A stretch of DNA of 64,000 nucleotides from Cognatishimia sp. 1_MG-2023. GTDB lineage: Bacteria > Pseudomonadota > Alphaproteobacteria > Rhodobacterales > Rhodobacteraceae. This document shows positions 1-9,632 of this stretch, in pieces (the first letter of the stretch is position 1; each line of letters begins with the position of its first letter). Under the pieces are notes generated by a model, which ran no database searches, was not told where the DNA came from, and saw only the letters and a program-made list of their open reading frames with translations. Both the position numbers and the translations under genes were made by a program. Location of the stretch: positions 17,516 through 81,515 of the forward strand of contig NZ_JAUORX010000011.1 of the NCBI RefSeq assembly GCF_030548175.1, given 5' to 3'.

Positions 1-902
1 CGCAAAGCCACGGCCAAGAGACCTTTACCGGCTCTACCGGTCGCGTGTTTCCTAAATCCATGAAGGCCTCACCGCTATTGCGCAGTTGGTTGGCCCGCCT
101 TGCAACCCAAGGCGTCGACATCAAAACACGTCACCATTGGGTCGGCACAAAAGACGGCTATGTCTTTGATACACCCGACGGTCAAGTCACCCTAACAGCA
201 GACTGCTGCGTCCTTGCTTGCGGTGGCGCAAGCTGGGCGCGTTTGGGATCAGATGGCGCGTGGGTCGATCACGTCGACGCCCCGGTCACGCCGTTCCAGC
301 CTGCGAACATGGGTTTTCTCGTGGATTGGTCACCGCATATGGCCAAACATTTCGGCCAACCCGTCAAAGGCGTTGCCCTGCACGCTGGTTCAGAAAAAGG
401 CCGTGGCGAGTTCATCATTTCCGCGCAAGGCATCGAAGGCGGCGGCATCTATGCGCTGTCCCGCGCCATGCGCGAAGGCGCCACGCTTTCCGTGGACCTA
501 CTTCCTGATCTAGATGTGGACACCATTCGCAAACGGCTTGCGAAACCACGCGGGAAAATGAGCCAATCGAATTTCCTACGCAAAGCGCTGAAACTCGATC
601 CCGCGAAACAGGCGCTGCTGATGGAATTTGGTCGCCCGCTTCCGGACGACCTTGCACCTTTGCTCAAATCCCTTCCGATCCCACACAATGGCCCGCGCCC
701 ATTGGACCAGGCGATCTCGACCGCTGGCGGCTTGCAGTTTGATGCGCTGACCGACGGTCTGATGATCAAATCCCACCCCGGTATTTTTGCCGCTGGTGAA
801 ATGCTGGATTGGGAGGCCCCAACCGGCGGCTACCTGATCACTGCATGCCTTGCGACAGGTCGATGGGCCGGGCAACACGCAGCAAAATATCTCGCGTCCT
901 GA
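1..902 (+). CDS. HI0933/BaiN-type NAD(P)/FAD-dependent oxidoreductase, 5' end missing
   Basis: C-terminal two thirds of a flavoprotein of the HI0933 family (TIGR03862-like), usually about 390 residues. The reading frame is already open at base 3, and the segment TGSTGRVFPKSMKASPLLR is internal to the family, so the GTG at 45 is not the true start. Visible family features are the dinucleotide-domain segment ACGGASWARLGSDG and the C-terminal FAD-contacting block FAAGEMLDWEAPTGGYL. The family is a flavin-dependent reductase/oxidase of unassigned substrate, related to the bile-acid enzyme BaiN; the physiological reaction is unknown. A GFA-family gene follows 61 bp later on the same strand. Confidence 0.9.
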   Translation, partial: QSHGQETFTGSTGRVFPKSMKASPLLRSWLARLATQGVDIKTRHHWVGTKDGYVFDTPDGQVTLTADCCVLACGGASWARLGSDGAWVDHVDAPVTPFQPANMGFLVDWSPHMAKHFGQPVKGVALHAGSEKGRGEFIISAQGIEGGGIYALSRAMREGATLSVDLLPDLDVDTIRKRLAKPRGKMSQSNFLRKALKLDPAKQALLMEFGRPLPDDLAPLLKSLPIPHNGPRPLDQAISTAGGLQFDALTDGLMIKSHPGIFAAGEMLDWEAPTGGYLITACLATGRWAGQHAAKYLAS

Positions 903-963
903 CAGAGATTGTCAGTGGGGCATGCTACGTGATCCCCAGTGATTTAGTTTGAAAGGATGATTT

Positions 964-1392
964 ATGTCTGCGACCGGAGGGTGCCTTTGCGGCGCCGTGA
1001 CCTACACCGTTTCCGATAAGCCGACCAAGACCGGTGCCTGCCACTGCGAGATGTGCCGCAGGTGGTCTGGCGGTGTTTATATGGCCATCCACTACAAAGA
1101 GGACGAGGTCACGATCAAAGGTGGCGAGCATATCAGCCGCTACAAAAGCTCTGACTGGGCAGAGCGGTGTTTCTGCAATATCTGCGGCAGCAATCTGTTT
1201 TACCACGTGACATTGGATGGGCCGTATAAGGGCAATCATCACATTGGGTTTGGCACGCTGGATGACCCCAAAGGTATCCCGCTGACCAGCGAAATTTACG
1301 TTGATAAACGACCGGACGGATATGCGTTTGCAGGTGAGTTAGAGACGATGACAGAGGCAGAAGTCATCGCGCTATTCGGATCGCCGGAATAG
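964..1392 (+). CDS. GFA-family zinc protein (glutathione-dependent formaldehyde-activating enzyme-like)
   Basis: A 142-residue single-domain protein of the GFA/CENP-V fold. The zinc-binding cysteines are all present: C7 and C9 (CLCG), C26-x-C28-x2-C31 (CHCEMC) and C71-x2-C74 (CNIC). The founding member was reported to assist formaldehyde-glutathione adduct formation, but most paralogues have no proven substrate, so the label describes the fold only. An AAGGA-like ribosome site lies just before the ATG. A plus-strand terminator hairpin follows at 1436. The gene is convergent with holA. Confidence 0.9.
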   Translation: MSATGGCLCGAVTYTVSDKPTKTGACHCEMCRRWSGGVYMAIHYKEDEVTIKGGEHISRYKSSDWAERCFCNICGSNLFYHVTLDGPYKGNHHIGFGTLDDPKGIPLTSEIYVDKRPDGYAFAGELETMTEAEVIALFGSPE

Positions 1393-1413
1393 ACGCAGTC
1401 GTCGGATTTTTTT

Positions 1414-1437
1414 GAGTATTTTTGGAAAGATGAAGAG
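1414..1437 (+). repeat. Short dispersed motif, copy 1 (GAGTATTTTTGGAAAGATGA type)
   Basis: A 24-base motif downstream of the GFA gene. It matches a second copy at 13873..13896 at 21 of 24 positions by hand alignment. Both copies sit just after a stop codon. Similar text is recalled from other Roseobacter-group intergenic regions, but this could not be checked here. The function is unknown; it overlaps the base of the terminator hairpin that follows. Confidence 0.5.
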
Positions 1438-1458
1438 GGGGCCAAGCGCCCCTTTTTT
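1436..1458 (+). terminator. Intrinsic terminator after the GFA gene
   Basis: A G-rich arm at 1437-1442 pairs with GCGCCCC at 1447-1452 (one bulged G), followed by six T residues. The T-run directly abuts the holA stop codon on the other strand. On the minus strand no T-tract follows, so it should act for the plus-strand gene only. Confidence 0.65.
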
Positions 1459-2482
1459 AACGTCGGGCGAGCATTGCCAAACGAAGAAGCGCGCGTTCGA
1501 CCAAAGCCATCGCAGGCGCGTTTTGCCCGGCACTCCGCAATTGCAGATCGGTGTCTGTCAGGATTGTAAGCGCTTGTTCTAGCTTTGCCGCACCCCAACC
1601 CTGTGCTTGGCGCAACATCCGGTCACGGCGCGGGCCAAAGATTGGCGGGCGCATGCGTGAAATACCTTGGGCCGCCCCACCGGGATCAGAGGCCGCCGTG
1701 TAAAGCGCCCGAAAATGGCGTGTCGCACCGATGCATAGCCCGACAGGCTGCGTGCCTTGGGCCTGTAATTTCACCATAATGGGACCAATCTGGCCTGCAT
1801 GCCCTTCGGCCACAATGTTCAACACATCGTCCAACGCCGCCTCGGTCGAGGTTGGCGCGCAGGCAATCACATCCTCAGATGTCGTGGGCGACGCATCCCC
1901 ATGTTTGTATAGCGATAGCTTTTCGATGGTTTGGCGAAAGTCACCGGGGTCGAGTTCTTTGGACAGGTTGGTCAGGTCAGTCATCGCCTCGCGGTCAACC
2001 TGTGTCAGACCTGCTTTGTTCAGCTCGGCCTCAATCTCTTCACGGCTGGGCGGGTCATTGTAAATCGCAGCGGCATAGGCGCTGTCATGCCCTTCAAAGG
2101 CTTTGCGAATCTTAGATGAGGCTTTCAACTGCCCCGCAGAGACGACCAATTGGGCATCCCCCGGCGCCCAATCTTGCAAGGCTGCCAAAATCGCAGGCGC
2201 CGCTGTGTCATTAGCATCCTCGACAAAAGCCACCCGCGGACCGGGGAAGAACGACACCGCCTTTAGCGCGTCAATCAACTGTGCAGGATCTTTGCGCAGG
2301 CTGGCCCCGGGAATACGGGTCAGGCGCATTTCCTCTTCGCCTTGCGGTCCGATCAAGGCCGCAATCACTTCTTGCCGCTTCAACGCAATCCGCATCGCAT
2401 CCGGCCCATAGATCAAGATCCCTGTGCGGGCCGGATCGGGCTTGGCGAAATAGCGGTTGGCGTCGCGCGGCGATAGCTTCAT
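1457..2482 (-). CDS. holA: DNA polymerase III subunit delta
   Basis: A 341-residue protein matching HolA in length, in its N-terminal AAA+-like half (starting [21 protein letters not shown]) and in its alpha-helical collar C-terminus with the RLAMLARR end. Delta opens the beta sliding clamp in the gamma/tau clamp loader at the replication fork. As usual for delta there is no functional P-loop. The start codon overlaps the lptE stop by four bases (ATGA), which indicates translational coupling. The order leuS-lptE-holA is common in alphaproteobacteria. Confidence 0.95.
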   Translation of the reverse strand: MKLSPRDANRYFAKPDPARTGILIYGPDAMRIALKRQEVIAALIGPQGEEEMRLTRIPGASLRKDPAQLIDALKAVSFFPGPRVAFVEDANDTAAPAILAALQDWAPGDAQLVVSAGQLKASSKIRKAFEGHDSAYAAAIYNDPPSREEIEAELNKAGLTQVDREAMTDLTNLSKELDPGDFRQTIEKLSLYKHGDASPTTSEDVIACAPTSTEAALDDVLNIVAEGHAGQIGPIMVKLQAQGTQPVGLCIGATRHFRALYTAASDPGGAAQGISRMRPPIFGPRRDRMLRQAQGWGAAKLEQALTILTDTDLQLRSAGQNAPAMALVERALLRLAMLARR

Positions 2483-2976
2483 GCGGGCAAAGTGTCCGCT
2501 TTGGCGACAAGGCGTAGGGTGATTTGATCGGCAAGAATGGTCATCAACCGCTCCCGCGCATCACGTTCCGCCGCCAATTGCGCAACGGTTGAACCGGTTG
2601 TGGAATAACCGGTAAAGCTATCGACCTTACCGCTGATCAACACTTCTTTGCTGTCCAGATCACGCAACGCATAGGTCGCCTCGCCAATCACTTCGATCCG
2701 CGTGGTGCGGTTGTCACGGGTCAGCGCGACACCTTCTTCGCGTGTTTCCAAAGCAACGGACAAGCCATAGCGCGCCTGATCTGCACGGCCCAAGCGGTGC
2801 TCTAACTGACGAGTCAGCACAAAACCATCGCTGGTGTTCGGTTCATCCACCAAAACTGTGCCCCGCAATTGGCGCGCGGCGCTGTCTGGCCCGTACACCG
2901 GGGTAAAGCCGCAGCCCGCCATCACCAGCGGGCCAGCAGCCAAAGTTAAAAACGTACGACGGTTAAATGACGACAT
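2479..2976 (-). CDS. lptE: LPS-assembly lipoprotein LptE
   Basis: A 165-residue outer-membrane lipoprotein. A signal peptide (residues 1-21, containing [11 protein letters not shown]) ends in the lipobox VMAGC, so C22 is the acylated first mature residue, followed by GFTPVYG, a typical start for mature LptE. LptE plugs the LptD barrel and delivers LPS to the outer leaflet. The N-terminal RR pair could also suggest Tat export, which is seen in some LptE of this group. The start lies inside the leuS 3' end (14-base overlap) and the stop overlaps holA, so the three genes form one operon. Confidence 0.93.
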   Translation of the reverse strand: MSSFNRRTFLTLAAGPLVMAGCGFTPVYGPDSAARQLRGTVLVDEPNTSDGFVLTRQLEHRLGRADQARYGLSVALETREEGVALTRDNRTTRIEVIGEATYALRDLDSKEVLISGKVDSFTGYSTTGSTVAQLAAERDARERLMTILADQITLRLVAKADTLPA

Positions 2977-5527
2977 TTACAATCCGACCAGGGACAACAA
3001 TCAATTTTTTGGGTTGGGCCCCATCCAACGCCTTGGTCACAGCATCATGCGCCAGAACGATTTTTTCAATCTCTTCCTTTGGCAAATCTGCAGCAACATT
3101 GATTTCCCCACGGCGTTTGCCGTTGATTTGGATCGGCAAGGTCACTGACGCTTCAACCAACATGGCCTCGTCGGCCACAGGCCAAGGCGCGTCCACAATC
3201 AGACCCTCGCCACCCAGCAATTGCCAGATGTCTTCGGCCAAGTGTGGCGTCATAGGGGACATCAATTGCGCCAGAACCTTCGCCGCCTCGCGCTTGGTGT
3301 CCGCACCCGCCTTGGACTTCGCCAAGGTGTTGGTGAAACCGTACAGCTTTGCGATGGAGGCGTTAAAGCCAAAGCTTTCCACACCCAAAGTCACATCGCG
3401 GATCGCTTTGTGCGTTTCGCGCAGCAGGTCTTCGTCGCCTTTGCCCTCACCGGTCGCCGCCGCAGCCTCTGCCGCAATGCGGTAAACGCGGGTTAGGTGC
3501 TTATACGCTGCCTCGGCACCGGATGCTGTCCATTCCACATCCCGCTCTGGAGGGGAATCAGACAACACGAACCAACGCGCCGTATCCGCGCCATAGGCCG
3601 AAATAATCGCCAGCGGATCAACAACGTTGTTCTTAGACTTCGACATTTTCGCCGACGGGATCACTTTGATCTTTTCGCCGGTTTCTTTGACGACAGTCTC
3701 GCCATCGCGCTCTTCGACTTCGTTCGGATAGTGGTAAACCGCCCGGCCATTGTCATCCGTCCGCTCTGCGTTCTTGTAAATCGCATGTGTCACCATGCCC
3801 TGTGTGAACAGCGCATCAAACGGCTCTTTGGATTTGTCCGGCAAATGCCCCGTGATGTTCATCGCCCGCGCAAAGAAGCGCGAATACAGCAGGTGCAAGA
3901 TCGCGTGTTCAATCCCGCCGATATACTGATCGACGTTCATCCAGTATTCAGCATCCGCCATATCGGTTGGCGTGTCAGCACGCGGCGCCGTAAAGCGCGC
4001 GAAATACCATGACGAATCCACAAAGGTATCCATCGTGTCAGTTTCACGCTGCGCAGGCTTGCCACAAGACGGGCAAGAACAATCACGCCACGTTGGATGA
4101 CGGTCCAGCGGATTGCCCGGAACAGAAAAATCAATCGGCTTGCCGCCCTCATCATAAGGCAACTCAACCGGCAGGTTCTCTTTCTTTTCAGGTACCACGC
4201 CGCAGTCATCACAATGCACAACCGGAATCGGGCAACCCCAATACCGCTGACGGGAAAGCCCCCAGTCACGCAGACGATACTTGGTCACGCCTTCGCCCCA
4301 GCCAGCAGCTTCAGCCGCATCAACCGATGCATTCACCGCGTCTTCGCCAGTGGTCTCGCCATCAACGCCAAAGCCTTTGACGTAACGCACCATGTCCGTT
4401 TTGCCCGGAACATATGCACCTTTGACGGCATCGCCGTTCACCGGTTCAAACACCGGGACAATCGGCAGCTCGTACTTTGTTGCGAATTCGAAATCACGAT
4501 CATCATGCGCCGGGCAGGCGAAAATCGCACCCGTGCCGTAATCCATCAGGATAAAGTTCGCGATCCAAACCGGCAGTTCCCAATCGGGGTTCAGCGGATG
4601 CTTGACCTTGATGCCTGTGTCAAAGCCCAGCTTCTCAGCGGTTTCAATCGCTTCTTCTGTCGTGCCACCCTTGCGGCATTCAGCCACAAAGGCCGCCACA
4701 TCAGGGTTTTCCGCTTCCAACTGCTTCGCAATCGGGTGATCCGGTGAAATACCGACGAAAGACGCGCCATGCAGCGTATCCGGGCGAGTGGTATAAACCT
4801 CAATCGCCTCTTCGCCATCCACACGCTCGAAACCAAACTGCAAACCACGTGACTTGCCGATCCAGTTTTCCTGCATCAGGCGCACTTTCGCAGGCCAGTT
4901 TTCCAGATCATCCAAAGACGCCAACAGCTCTTCGGACATATCCGAGATTTTAAAGAACCACTGCGTCAGCTCACGACGTTCCACCAACGCACCAGAGCGC
5001 CAGCCACGTCCGCCTTCGACCTGCTCGTTCGCCAGAACGGTCATATCAACCGGGTCCCAGTTCACGACCGCGTTCTTGCGGTACACCAGACCCTTGTCCA
5101 GCATATCCAAGAACAGCGCCTGCTGCTGGCCGTAATATTCCACATCACATGTCGCAAACATGCGCGACCAATCCAACGACAAGCCCAATGGCTTCATTTG
5201 CTCGACCATCGTGTCGATGTTGGAATAGGTCCAATCCTTCGGGTGACCGCCCGACGCCATCGCCGCGTTTTCCGCAGGCATGCCGAATGCATCAAACCCC
5301 ATTGGGTGCAAAACGTTGTGGCCCGTAGACATCTTATAACGGGCAATCACGTCACCCATTGTATAGTTGCGCACGTGGCCCATGTGCAGCTTGCCCGACG
5401 GATACGGGAACATTTCCAACACGTAATACTTTGGCTTGTTCGGGTCTCGAACAGCCTTGAACGTATCAGCCTTATCCCAGGCCTCTTGCCACTTCGCTTC
5501 GATTTCCGCGGGGGTATAGCGCGTCAT
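2963..5527 (-). CDS. leuS: Leucyl-tRNA synthetase
   Basis: An 854-residue class I aminoacyl-tRNA synthetase. The HIGH signature is HMGH at residues 48-51 and KMSKS is at 627-631. Between them lie the CP1 editing insertion and a Cys4 zinc-type segment (CDDCG ... CPSCG). An in-frame TTG lies six codons upstream, but the ATG at 5527 is preceded by AAAGGGA at good spacing and begins with [14 protein letters not shown], the usual family start, so it was chosen. First gene of the leuS-lptE-holA operon. In related genomes DUF3576 lies immediately upstream; here two opposite-strand genes intervene. Confidence 0.97.
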   Translation of the reverse strand: MTRYTPAEIEAKWQEAWDKADTFKAVRDPNKPKYYVLEMFPYPSGKLHMGHVRNYTMGDVIARYKMSTGHNVLHPMGFDAFGMPAENAAMASGGHPKDWTYSNIDTMVEQMKPLGLSLDWSRMFATCDVEYYGQQQALFLDMLDKGLVYRKNAVVNWDPVDMTVLANEQVEGGRGWRSGALVERRELTQWFFKISDMSEELLASLDDLENWPAKVRLMQENWIGKSRGLQFGFERVDGEEAIEVYTTRPDTLHGASFVGISPDHPIAKQLEAENPDVAAFVAECRKGGTTEEAIETAEKLGFDTGIKVKHPLNPDWELPVWIANFILMDYGTGAIFACPAHDDRDFEFATKYELPIVPVFEPVNGDAVKGAYVPGKTDMVRYVKGFGVDGETTGEDAVNASVDAAEAAGWGEGVTKYRLRDWGLSRQRYWGCPIPVVHCDDCGVVPEKKENLPVELPYDEGGKPIDFSVPGNPLDRHPTWRDCSCPSCGKPAQRETDTMDTFVDSSWYFARFTAPRADTPTDMADAEYWMNVDQYIGGIEHAILHLLYSRFFARAMNITGHLPDKSKEPFDALFTQGMVTHAIYKNAERTDDNGRAVYHYPNEVEERDGETVVKETGEKIKVIPSAKMSKSKNNVVDPLAIISAYGADTARWFVLSDSPPERDVEWTASGAEAAYKHLTRVYRIAAEAAAATGEGKGDEDLLRETHKAIRDVTLGVESFGFNASIAKLYGFTNTLAKSKAGADTKREAAKVLAQLMSPMTPHLAEDIWQLLGGEGLIVDAPWPVADEAMLVEASVTLPIQINGKRRGEINVAADLPKEEIEKIVLAHDAVTKALDGAQPKKLIVVPGRIVNVVI

Positions 5528-5692
5528 GCGGGAAATCCCTTTCAATTCTATATCTCACCCATCCAAGGGCACAGTCGCAGAGGTGATAGGCCGCACAGGC
5601 CCCGTGGTCCAGTGCTGCTTGAAAAAAATGCGGTTTCCTGCGGGATTCAGACCAGTCTATAACCAAAGCAATCCATTTTCAGGCAGGCCTAA

Positions 5693-6946
5693 ATGAATAT
5701 TCTTTTCATTCACCAAAACTTTCCGGGGCAATATAAAAACCTCGCCCCCGCTTTGGCGGCACAGGGGCACAAATGCGTTGCCCTGACATTACGTGTCAAA
5801 GAGCCGACCAATTGGCGCGGCGTTCGTGTCTTGCCCTACGCCATTAAACGCGACCAACAAAGCGCTCATCCATGGCTGCGTGACCTCGACACCAAGGTGA
5901 TCCGGGGCGAAGCCTGCATGATGGCCGCTCGTGACCTAAAGGCACGCGGCTTTTCCCCTGACGTGATTGTGGCCCACCCCGGTTGGGGTGAGGCTATGTT
6001 CCTACGCGATGTTTGGCCCGAGGCGCGGATCGGCCTCTATTACGAACTCTTTTATGAAGAAGAGGCCGGGGATGTCGGCTTTGATCCCGAGTTCCCAAAA
6101 TCCGGTGGCCAAAACGACGCCATGCGTCTGCGCATGAAAAACCTTAACAACGCGCTGCACTTCCCACTTGGCGATATGGGCCTTAGCCCCACGCAATATC
6201 AGGCCAGCACCTTCCCGCAGAAATACCAAGACCGCATCAGCGTCATTCACGACGGCATCGACACCGCCCAAGCCGCGCCGAATCCCAAGGCCTCGCTCAA
6301 AGTTGGCGACGATACCCTGACGCGCGACGACGAAGTCATCACCTTCGTAAACCGCAACCTAGAACCCTATCGCGGCTACCACATCTTTATGCGCGCCCTG
6401 CCGCGCCTCCTAAAAACCCGCCCCAATGCCCGCGTCCTAATTGTCGGCGGCGATGGCCAATCCTACGGCCCCGCCCCAACCAACGGCAAAACGTGGAAGC
6501 AAACCTACATCGACGAGGTGCGCGGCCAAATCTCGACCCCCAACTGGGATCGCGTGCATTTCTTGGGTAAGATTCCCTACGACCAATTCCTGTCCCTGCT
6601 GCAAATCTCTCGCGCACACGTCTACCTGACCTACCCCTTCGTTCTCAGCTGGTCCCTGCTAGAGGCCATGAGCTGCGGCGCCAGCATCATCGCCAGCGAC
6701 ACCGCCCCCGTCCGCGAAGTCATCACCCACAACCAAACCGGCCGCCTCGTGGATTTCTTCGACAAAGACGCGCTTGTCGATCAAGTTAACGATGTCCTTA
6801 ACGACGCCGACGCCCGCCATTCCATGGGCCAAAACGCCCGCGAATTGATCAAATCTGATTATGATTTGAAAACGGTCTGTCTGCCCAAGCAACTGGATTG
6901 GGTGAATCGGCTGTACAACGCCAAGGCTGGCGGGACAGAGATTTAG
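5693..6946 (+). CDS. GT-B glycosyltransferase, family 4-like
   Basis: A 417-residue protein with the two-Rossmann GT-B layout. The N-terminal half starts MNILFIHQNFPGQYKNLAPAL. The C-terminal nucleotide-sugar domain carries EPYRGYHIFMRALPRLL (GT4 core), ARVLIVGGDG and the E-x7-E-like stretch LEAMSCGASIIASDTAPVRE. It should transfer a sugar from a nucleotide donor to a cell-surface acceptor; neither substrate can be read from the sequence. It stands alone on the plus strand between leuS and DUF3576, outside any polysaccharide cluster, which suggests insertion into an older gene order. Confidence 0.92.
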   Translation: MNILFIHQNFPGQYKNLAPALAAQGHKCVALTLRVKEPTNWRGVRVLPYAIKRDQQSAHPWLRDLDTKVIRGEACMMAARDLKARGFSPDVIVAHPGWGEAMFLRDVWPEARIGLYYELFYEEEAGDVGFDPEFPKSGGQNDAMRLRMKNLNNALHFPLGDMGLSPTQYQASTFPQKYQDRISVIHDGIDTAQAAPNPKASLKVGDDTLTRDDEVITFVNRNLEPYRGYHIFMRALPRLLKTRPNARVLIVGGDGQSYGPAPTNGKTWKQTYIDEVRGQISTPNWDRVHFLGKIPYDQFLSLLQISRAHVYLTYPFVLSWSLLEAMSCGASIIASDTAPVREVITHNQTGRLVDFFDKDALVDQVNDVLNDADARHSMGQNARELIKSDYDLKTVCLPKQLDWVNRLYNAKAGGTEI

Positions 6947-7123
6947 GTCCGCGATCGGATCAAAGATGGGTTTTACGGTGGTCCCGTCTGGAACAAGGAC
7001 ACGGAACCCATCGTTATGCCCATGATTGCATATTGCGAAGCGGAATTAACCGAAACGACCCCGGGGTTTGAAACATTTCACGGGCAAAGCTCACTTTAAT
7101 TACTCATTATTTAGGTAAGTTAT

Positions 7124-7663
7124 TTGAAACAGTTATTTGCACTCATCACATCCCTCGCGCTCTTGGCGCTCCCATTTCAAACAACGGCACAAGAAAGCGG
7201 CCCGTTCATCAACCTGCTAAAATGCCTCAACGATACGCCCTATTCAAAAAACGCGGAGTATCGAAGCGATGCCATGGCGACCTGCGTTCAGCCCATTCTC
7301 GAACAATGTCTCAAGCTTGATTACAAAACAGTCACCCCAGAAATCGCACGCGCGGGATATTCATGCCTGTCTAACATGTCTTCTGAATTGCAAAGTCAGA
7401 TGCACAATGACCTGCACGCCAAGTTCCCAGACAAAAAATCGATGGCCCACCAGTTGCGCAAATTGCCCATGGATCACGGCCTGGCAACAGCAGAGCTAGG
7501 GTGCGAATACGTCCGGACCTTTGCAAACCTCCGATTCAAACCTTGGCTAAATGACGTGGCGCCAGAGGATTCCTATCCCTCAGATGTCGCAAAAGCGCAT
7601 TGCTTGCTGCAAGAGCACGCAGAGCTTTATTGGTACATTTTCGTGCATGATCACATGGAATAA
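7124..7663 (+). CDS. Secreted cysteine-rich protein of unknown function
   Basis: A 179-residue protein not recognised as any named family. Residues 1-22 form a clear Sec signal peptide (MKQLFALITSLALLALPFQT then TAQ, cleavage near residue 23). The mature part is helical-looking and holds six cysteines (34, 54, 62, 81, 127, 160), compatible with three disulfides in the periplasm. The start is TTG, with TAGGTAAG a few bases upstream. It resembles eukaryote-like cysteine-rich-repeat (GLG1-type) proteins only in having regularly spaced cysteines; this is a guess. It follows the glycosyltransferase by 177 bp. Confidence 0.75.
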   Translation: MKQLFALITSLALLALPFQTTAQESGPFINLLKCLNDTPYSKNAEYRSDAMATCVQPILEQCLKLDYKTVTPEIARAGYSCLSNMSSELQSQMHNDLHAKFPDKKSMAHQLRKLPMDHGLATAELGCEYVRTFANLRFKPWLNDVAPEDSYPSDVAKAHCLLQEHAELYWYIFVHDHME

Positions 7664-7860
7664 CGGTCTAAACACTCCCGGTCTTCTCAATCACCAACAC
7701 CCGAGCCATTATTAACGTGCCACTTATACGGCGCATCCGTCCAGGACCGAGTCGCTCGCCTGGAAAACAACGGAACCAATTTCATGTACCACGCAGCAAC
7801 CTAATCCAAAGCTGCATCTCACACGTCGTACTGCGCCATATGCCCAAGCCCTAAGAATCA

Positions 7861-7882
7861 AAAAGGGCCCCGCAAAGGGCCC
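7861..7882 (-). terminator. Intrinsic terminator after DUF3576 gene
   Basis: Read on the minus strand, GGGCCC, a short loop (TTTGC) and GGGGCCC form a G+C-rich hairpin followed by TTTTTG. It lies about 25 bp beyond the DUF3576 stop codon. Confidence 0.7.
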
Positions 7883-7907
7883 ATCAATCTCAGCAATGTA
7901 TCAGGCC

Positions 7908-8414
7908 TTAGAAGCGCCCGTCACGAATCCGCAGCTGACGCGCCCGTGCCAGAATGGCGTCCTCGACCGCTCGCACCGTGCTACCAGACACCGCCCGACC
8001 ACCACGCGTTTGCAACGCAACGTGCAAAGACCGCGCATCCAAAGATGGATCACGCACCAAAACAGTTGCACGATAAGACTGCCCACCATTCGGCGGTGTA
8101 CCAAATCCGGTCACAATCACGCCAGAGAAAGGATCAACAGATTCGACTGGCAAGAAATCCAAAATCTCCAAAGACGCCGCCCAAATGTACTTATTCACCT
8201 TAACGGTGACGTCACTGTTATCTTTCTTAAAGATATCCCAAATCGTCGTTTCCCGTTCCTGAACAGGAACCGCCCGGTTGGTGGCATCAGCGCTCGAGGT
8301 ATTTGTGCCGTAACTATCCGCATCGCCACCACCGCGACGCAAACTACCACATGAAACCAGCGCGCTCAGCGCAACCGTGGCAATCGCCAGTTTAGCAAAG
8401 GATGTGAATGTCAT
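7908..8414 (-). CDS. DUF3576 family lipoprotein
   Basis: A 168-residue envelope protein of the DUF3576 family. From the ATG at 8414 it begins MTFTSFAKLAIATVALSALVSCGS, a signal peptide ending in the lipobox LVSC (C22). The conserved core runs from TTIWDIFKKDN through VNKYIWAASLEILDFLPVESVDPFSG to the C-terminal RARQLRIRDGRF. A TTG four codons upstream is possible, but GGA before the ATG favours the shorter form. The function is unknown; conserved proximity to leuS/lptE in alphaproteobacteria hints at an outer-membrane role. It is divergent from the porin gene. Confidence 0.9.
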   Translation of the reverse strand: MTFTSFAKLAIATVALSALVSCGSLRRGGGDADSYGTNTSSADATNRAVPVQERETTIWDIFKKDNSDVTVKVNKYIWAASLEILDFLPVESVDPFSGVIVTGFGTPPNGGQSYRATVLVRDPSLDARSLHVALQTRGGRAVSGSTVRAVEDAILARARQLRIRDGRF

Positions 8415-8707
8415 GGTCCTGCCCAATCTGCTCAGTTCTGTAACGTCCTATCCAAGCAAAAGGCCTAGAGCAAGGATTTTCCCTATTCTGTATATATGGG
8501 CGTACGGGGGGCGCAACCGCATGACTATGCCGAGAGTGGGGCATTGGTGCACCGCAAGTGTGACAAACATGCATCAACTTAATCGCACATTCAGGGGGCC
8601 ATGTTTCCGAAGCTTGCAATGTGACCCCGAAAAGAGAGAAACACTCATTCATACCCACTCCGGATTCTCCGGCTGGGGCAGAAATTTGGAAATCCGAGGG
8701 AAACACA

Positions 8708-9523
8708 ATGAAAAATGTTCTTCTTGCTTCTACCGCGCTGGTTCTGACCGCCGGTATCGCATCCGCAGACATCGCCGTAACTGGTGAAGCGAACATGGGT
8801 CTGAAGTACAACGGTACTACAACTACTGTTCACAACGAAATCGACTTCAACATTGTTGGCACAGGCGAAACTGACGGCGGCGTTGCATTCGGTGCATCTG
8901 TTGACCTAGACGCGTCTTCTGACAACTCTGCAAACAATGCTGCTGGCGCAACTAGCGACATTGCTGATCCAGAAGTATTCGTATCTTACAACGGTCTGAA
9001 ATTGACTGTTGGTGACATCGGTGAAGCAAACGACCGTGGTGGTGTTGCTGATCTAGGTTACGACGGTATCGGTGTCGATAACGTTGCAGAAATCAACGCT
9101 TACGGTTCCCACGATGTTCGTGTAGACTATGCATTTGGTGATATCGCTGTTGCAGCATCTGTTGACTCTTCCAACAATGACTGGGCAATCGGCGCATCTG
9201 CTTCTTTCGACGCATTCTCCGTTGACCTTGGTTACGGTGAAACTGCTGGTGCAGAGCAAGTAAACCTGACTTTGGGTTACTCTGCTGGCGCATTTGGTGC
9301 GAAAGTATTCTACGCAGACAACGCGACTGCTGACTCTCTGGGCCTAGAAGGTTCTTACACAACTGGTGACGTTACTGTTACTGCAGTATACGCTGAGTCC
9401 GGCGCATCTGAAGGTTACGGCATCGGTGTTGCATACGACCTCGGCGGCGCGACTCTTGCGGGTGGCATTGGCGAAGTTAACAACACAACTGTTGCTGACC
9501 TAGGTATCTCCTTCTCCTTCTAA
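8708..9523 (+). CDS. Outer-membrane porin (Gram-negative porin family)
   Basis: A 271-residue beta-barrel protein. The start at 8708 gives a clean signal peptide (MKNVLLASTALVLTAGIASA, cleaved before DIAVTGEAN); the open frame extends 29 codons upstream but those do not look like protein. The mature chain is rich in Gly, Ala, Asn and Asp, alternates as amphipathic strands and ends in phenylalanine (ISFSF), the barrel-assembly signal. Codon use is strongly T-ended (GGT, GCT, GTT, TCT) unlike its neighbours, which is typical of very high expression. It is short for a 16-strand trimeric porin. A strong terminator follows. Confidence 0.9.
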   Translation: MKNVLLASTALVLTAGIASADIAVTGEANMGLKYNGTTTTVHNEIDFNIVGTGETDGGVAFGASVDLDASSDNSANNAAGATSDIADPEVFVSYNGLKLTVGDIGEANDRGGVADLGYDGIGVDNVAEINAYGSHDVRVDYAFGDIAVAASVDSSNNDWAIGASASFDAFSVDLGYGETAGAEQVNLTLGYSAGAFGAKVFYADNATADSLGLEGSYTTGDVTVTAVYAESGASEGYGIGVAYDLGGATLAGGIGEVNNTTVADLGISFSF

Positions 9524-9550
9524 TTCTTAGAAGCAGAAGTACCTAATTTA

Positions 9551-9581
9551 GGGCAGGTCCTCGGACCTGCCCTTTTCTTTT
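9551..9581 (+). terminator. Intrinsic terminator after the porin
   Basis: GGGCAGGTCC, loop TC, GGACCTGCCC: a perfect 10-bp stem directly followed by TTTTCTTTT. It begins 28 bases after the porin stop. Confidence 0.93.
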
Positions 9582-9632
9582 GCCCGCTTTTGGTGTTCTG
9601 TGCCCGCCAAAGGCAAATTAGAGGCAATCCAG

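Noticed and set aside
5472..5666. Small minus-strand frame across the leuS start region
   Set aside because: It overlaps the leuS start in another frame and its composition is irregular; nothing supports translation.
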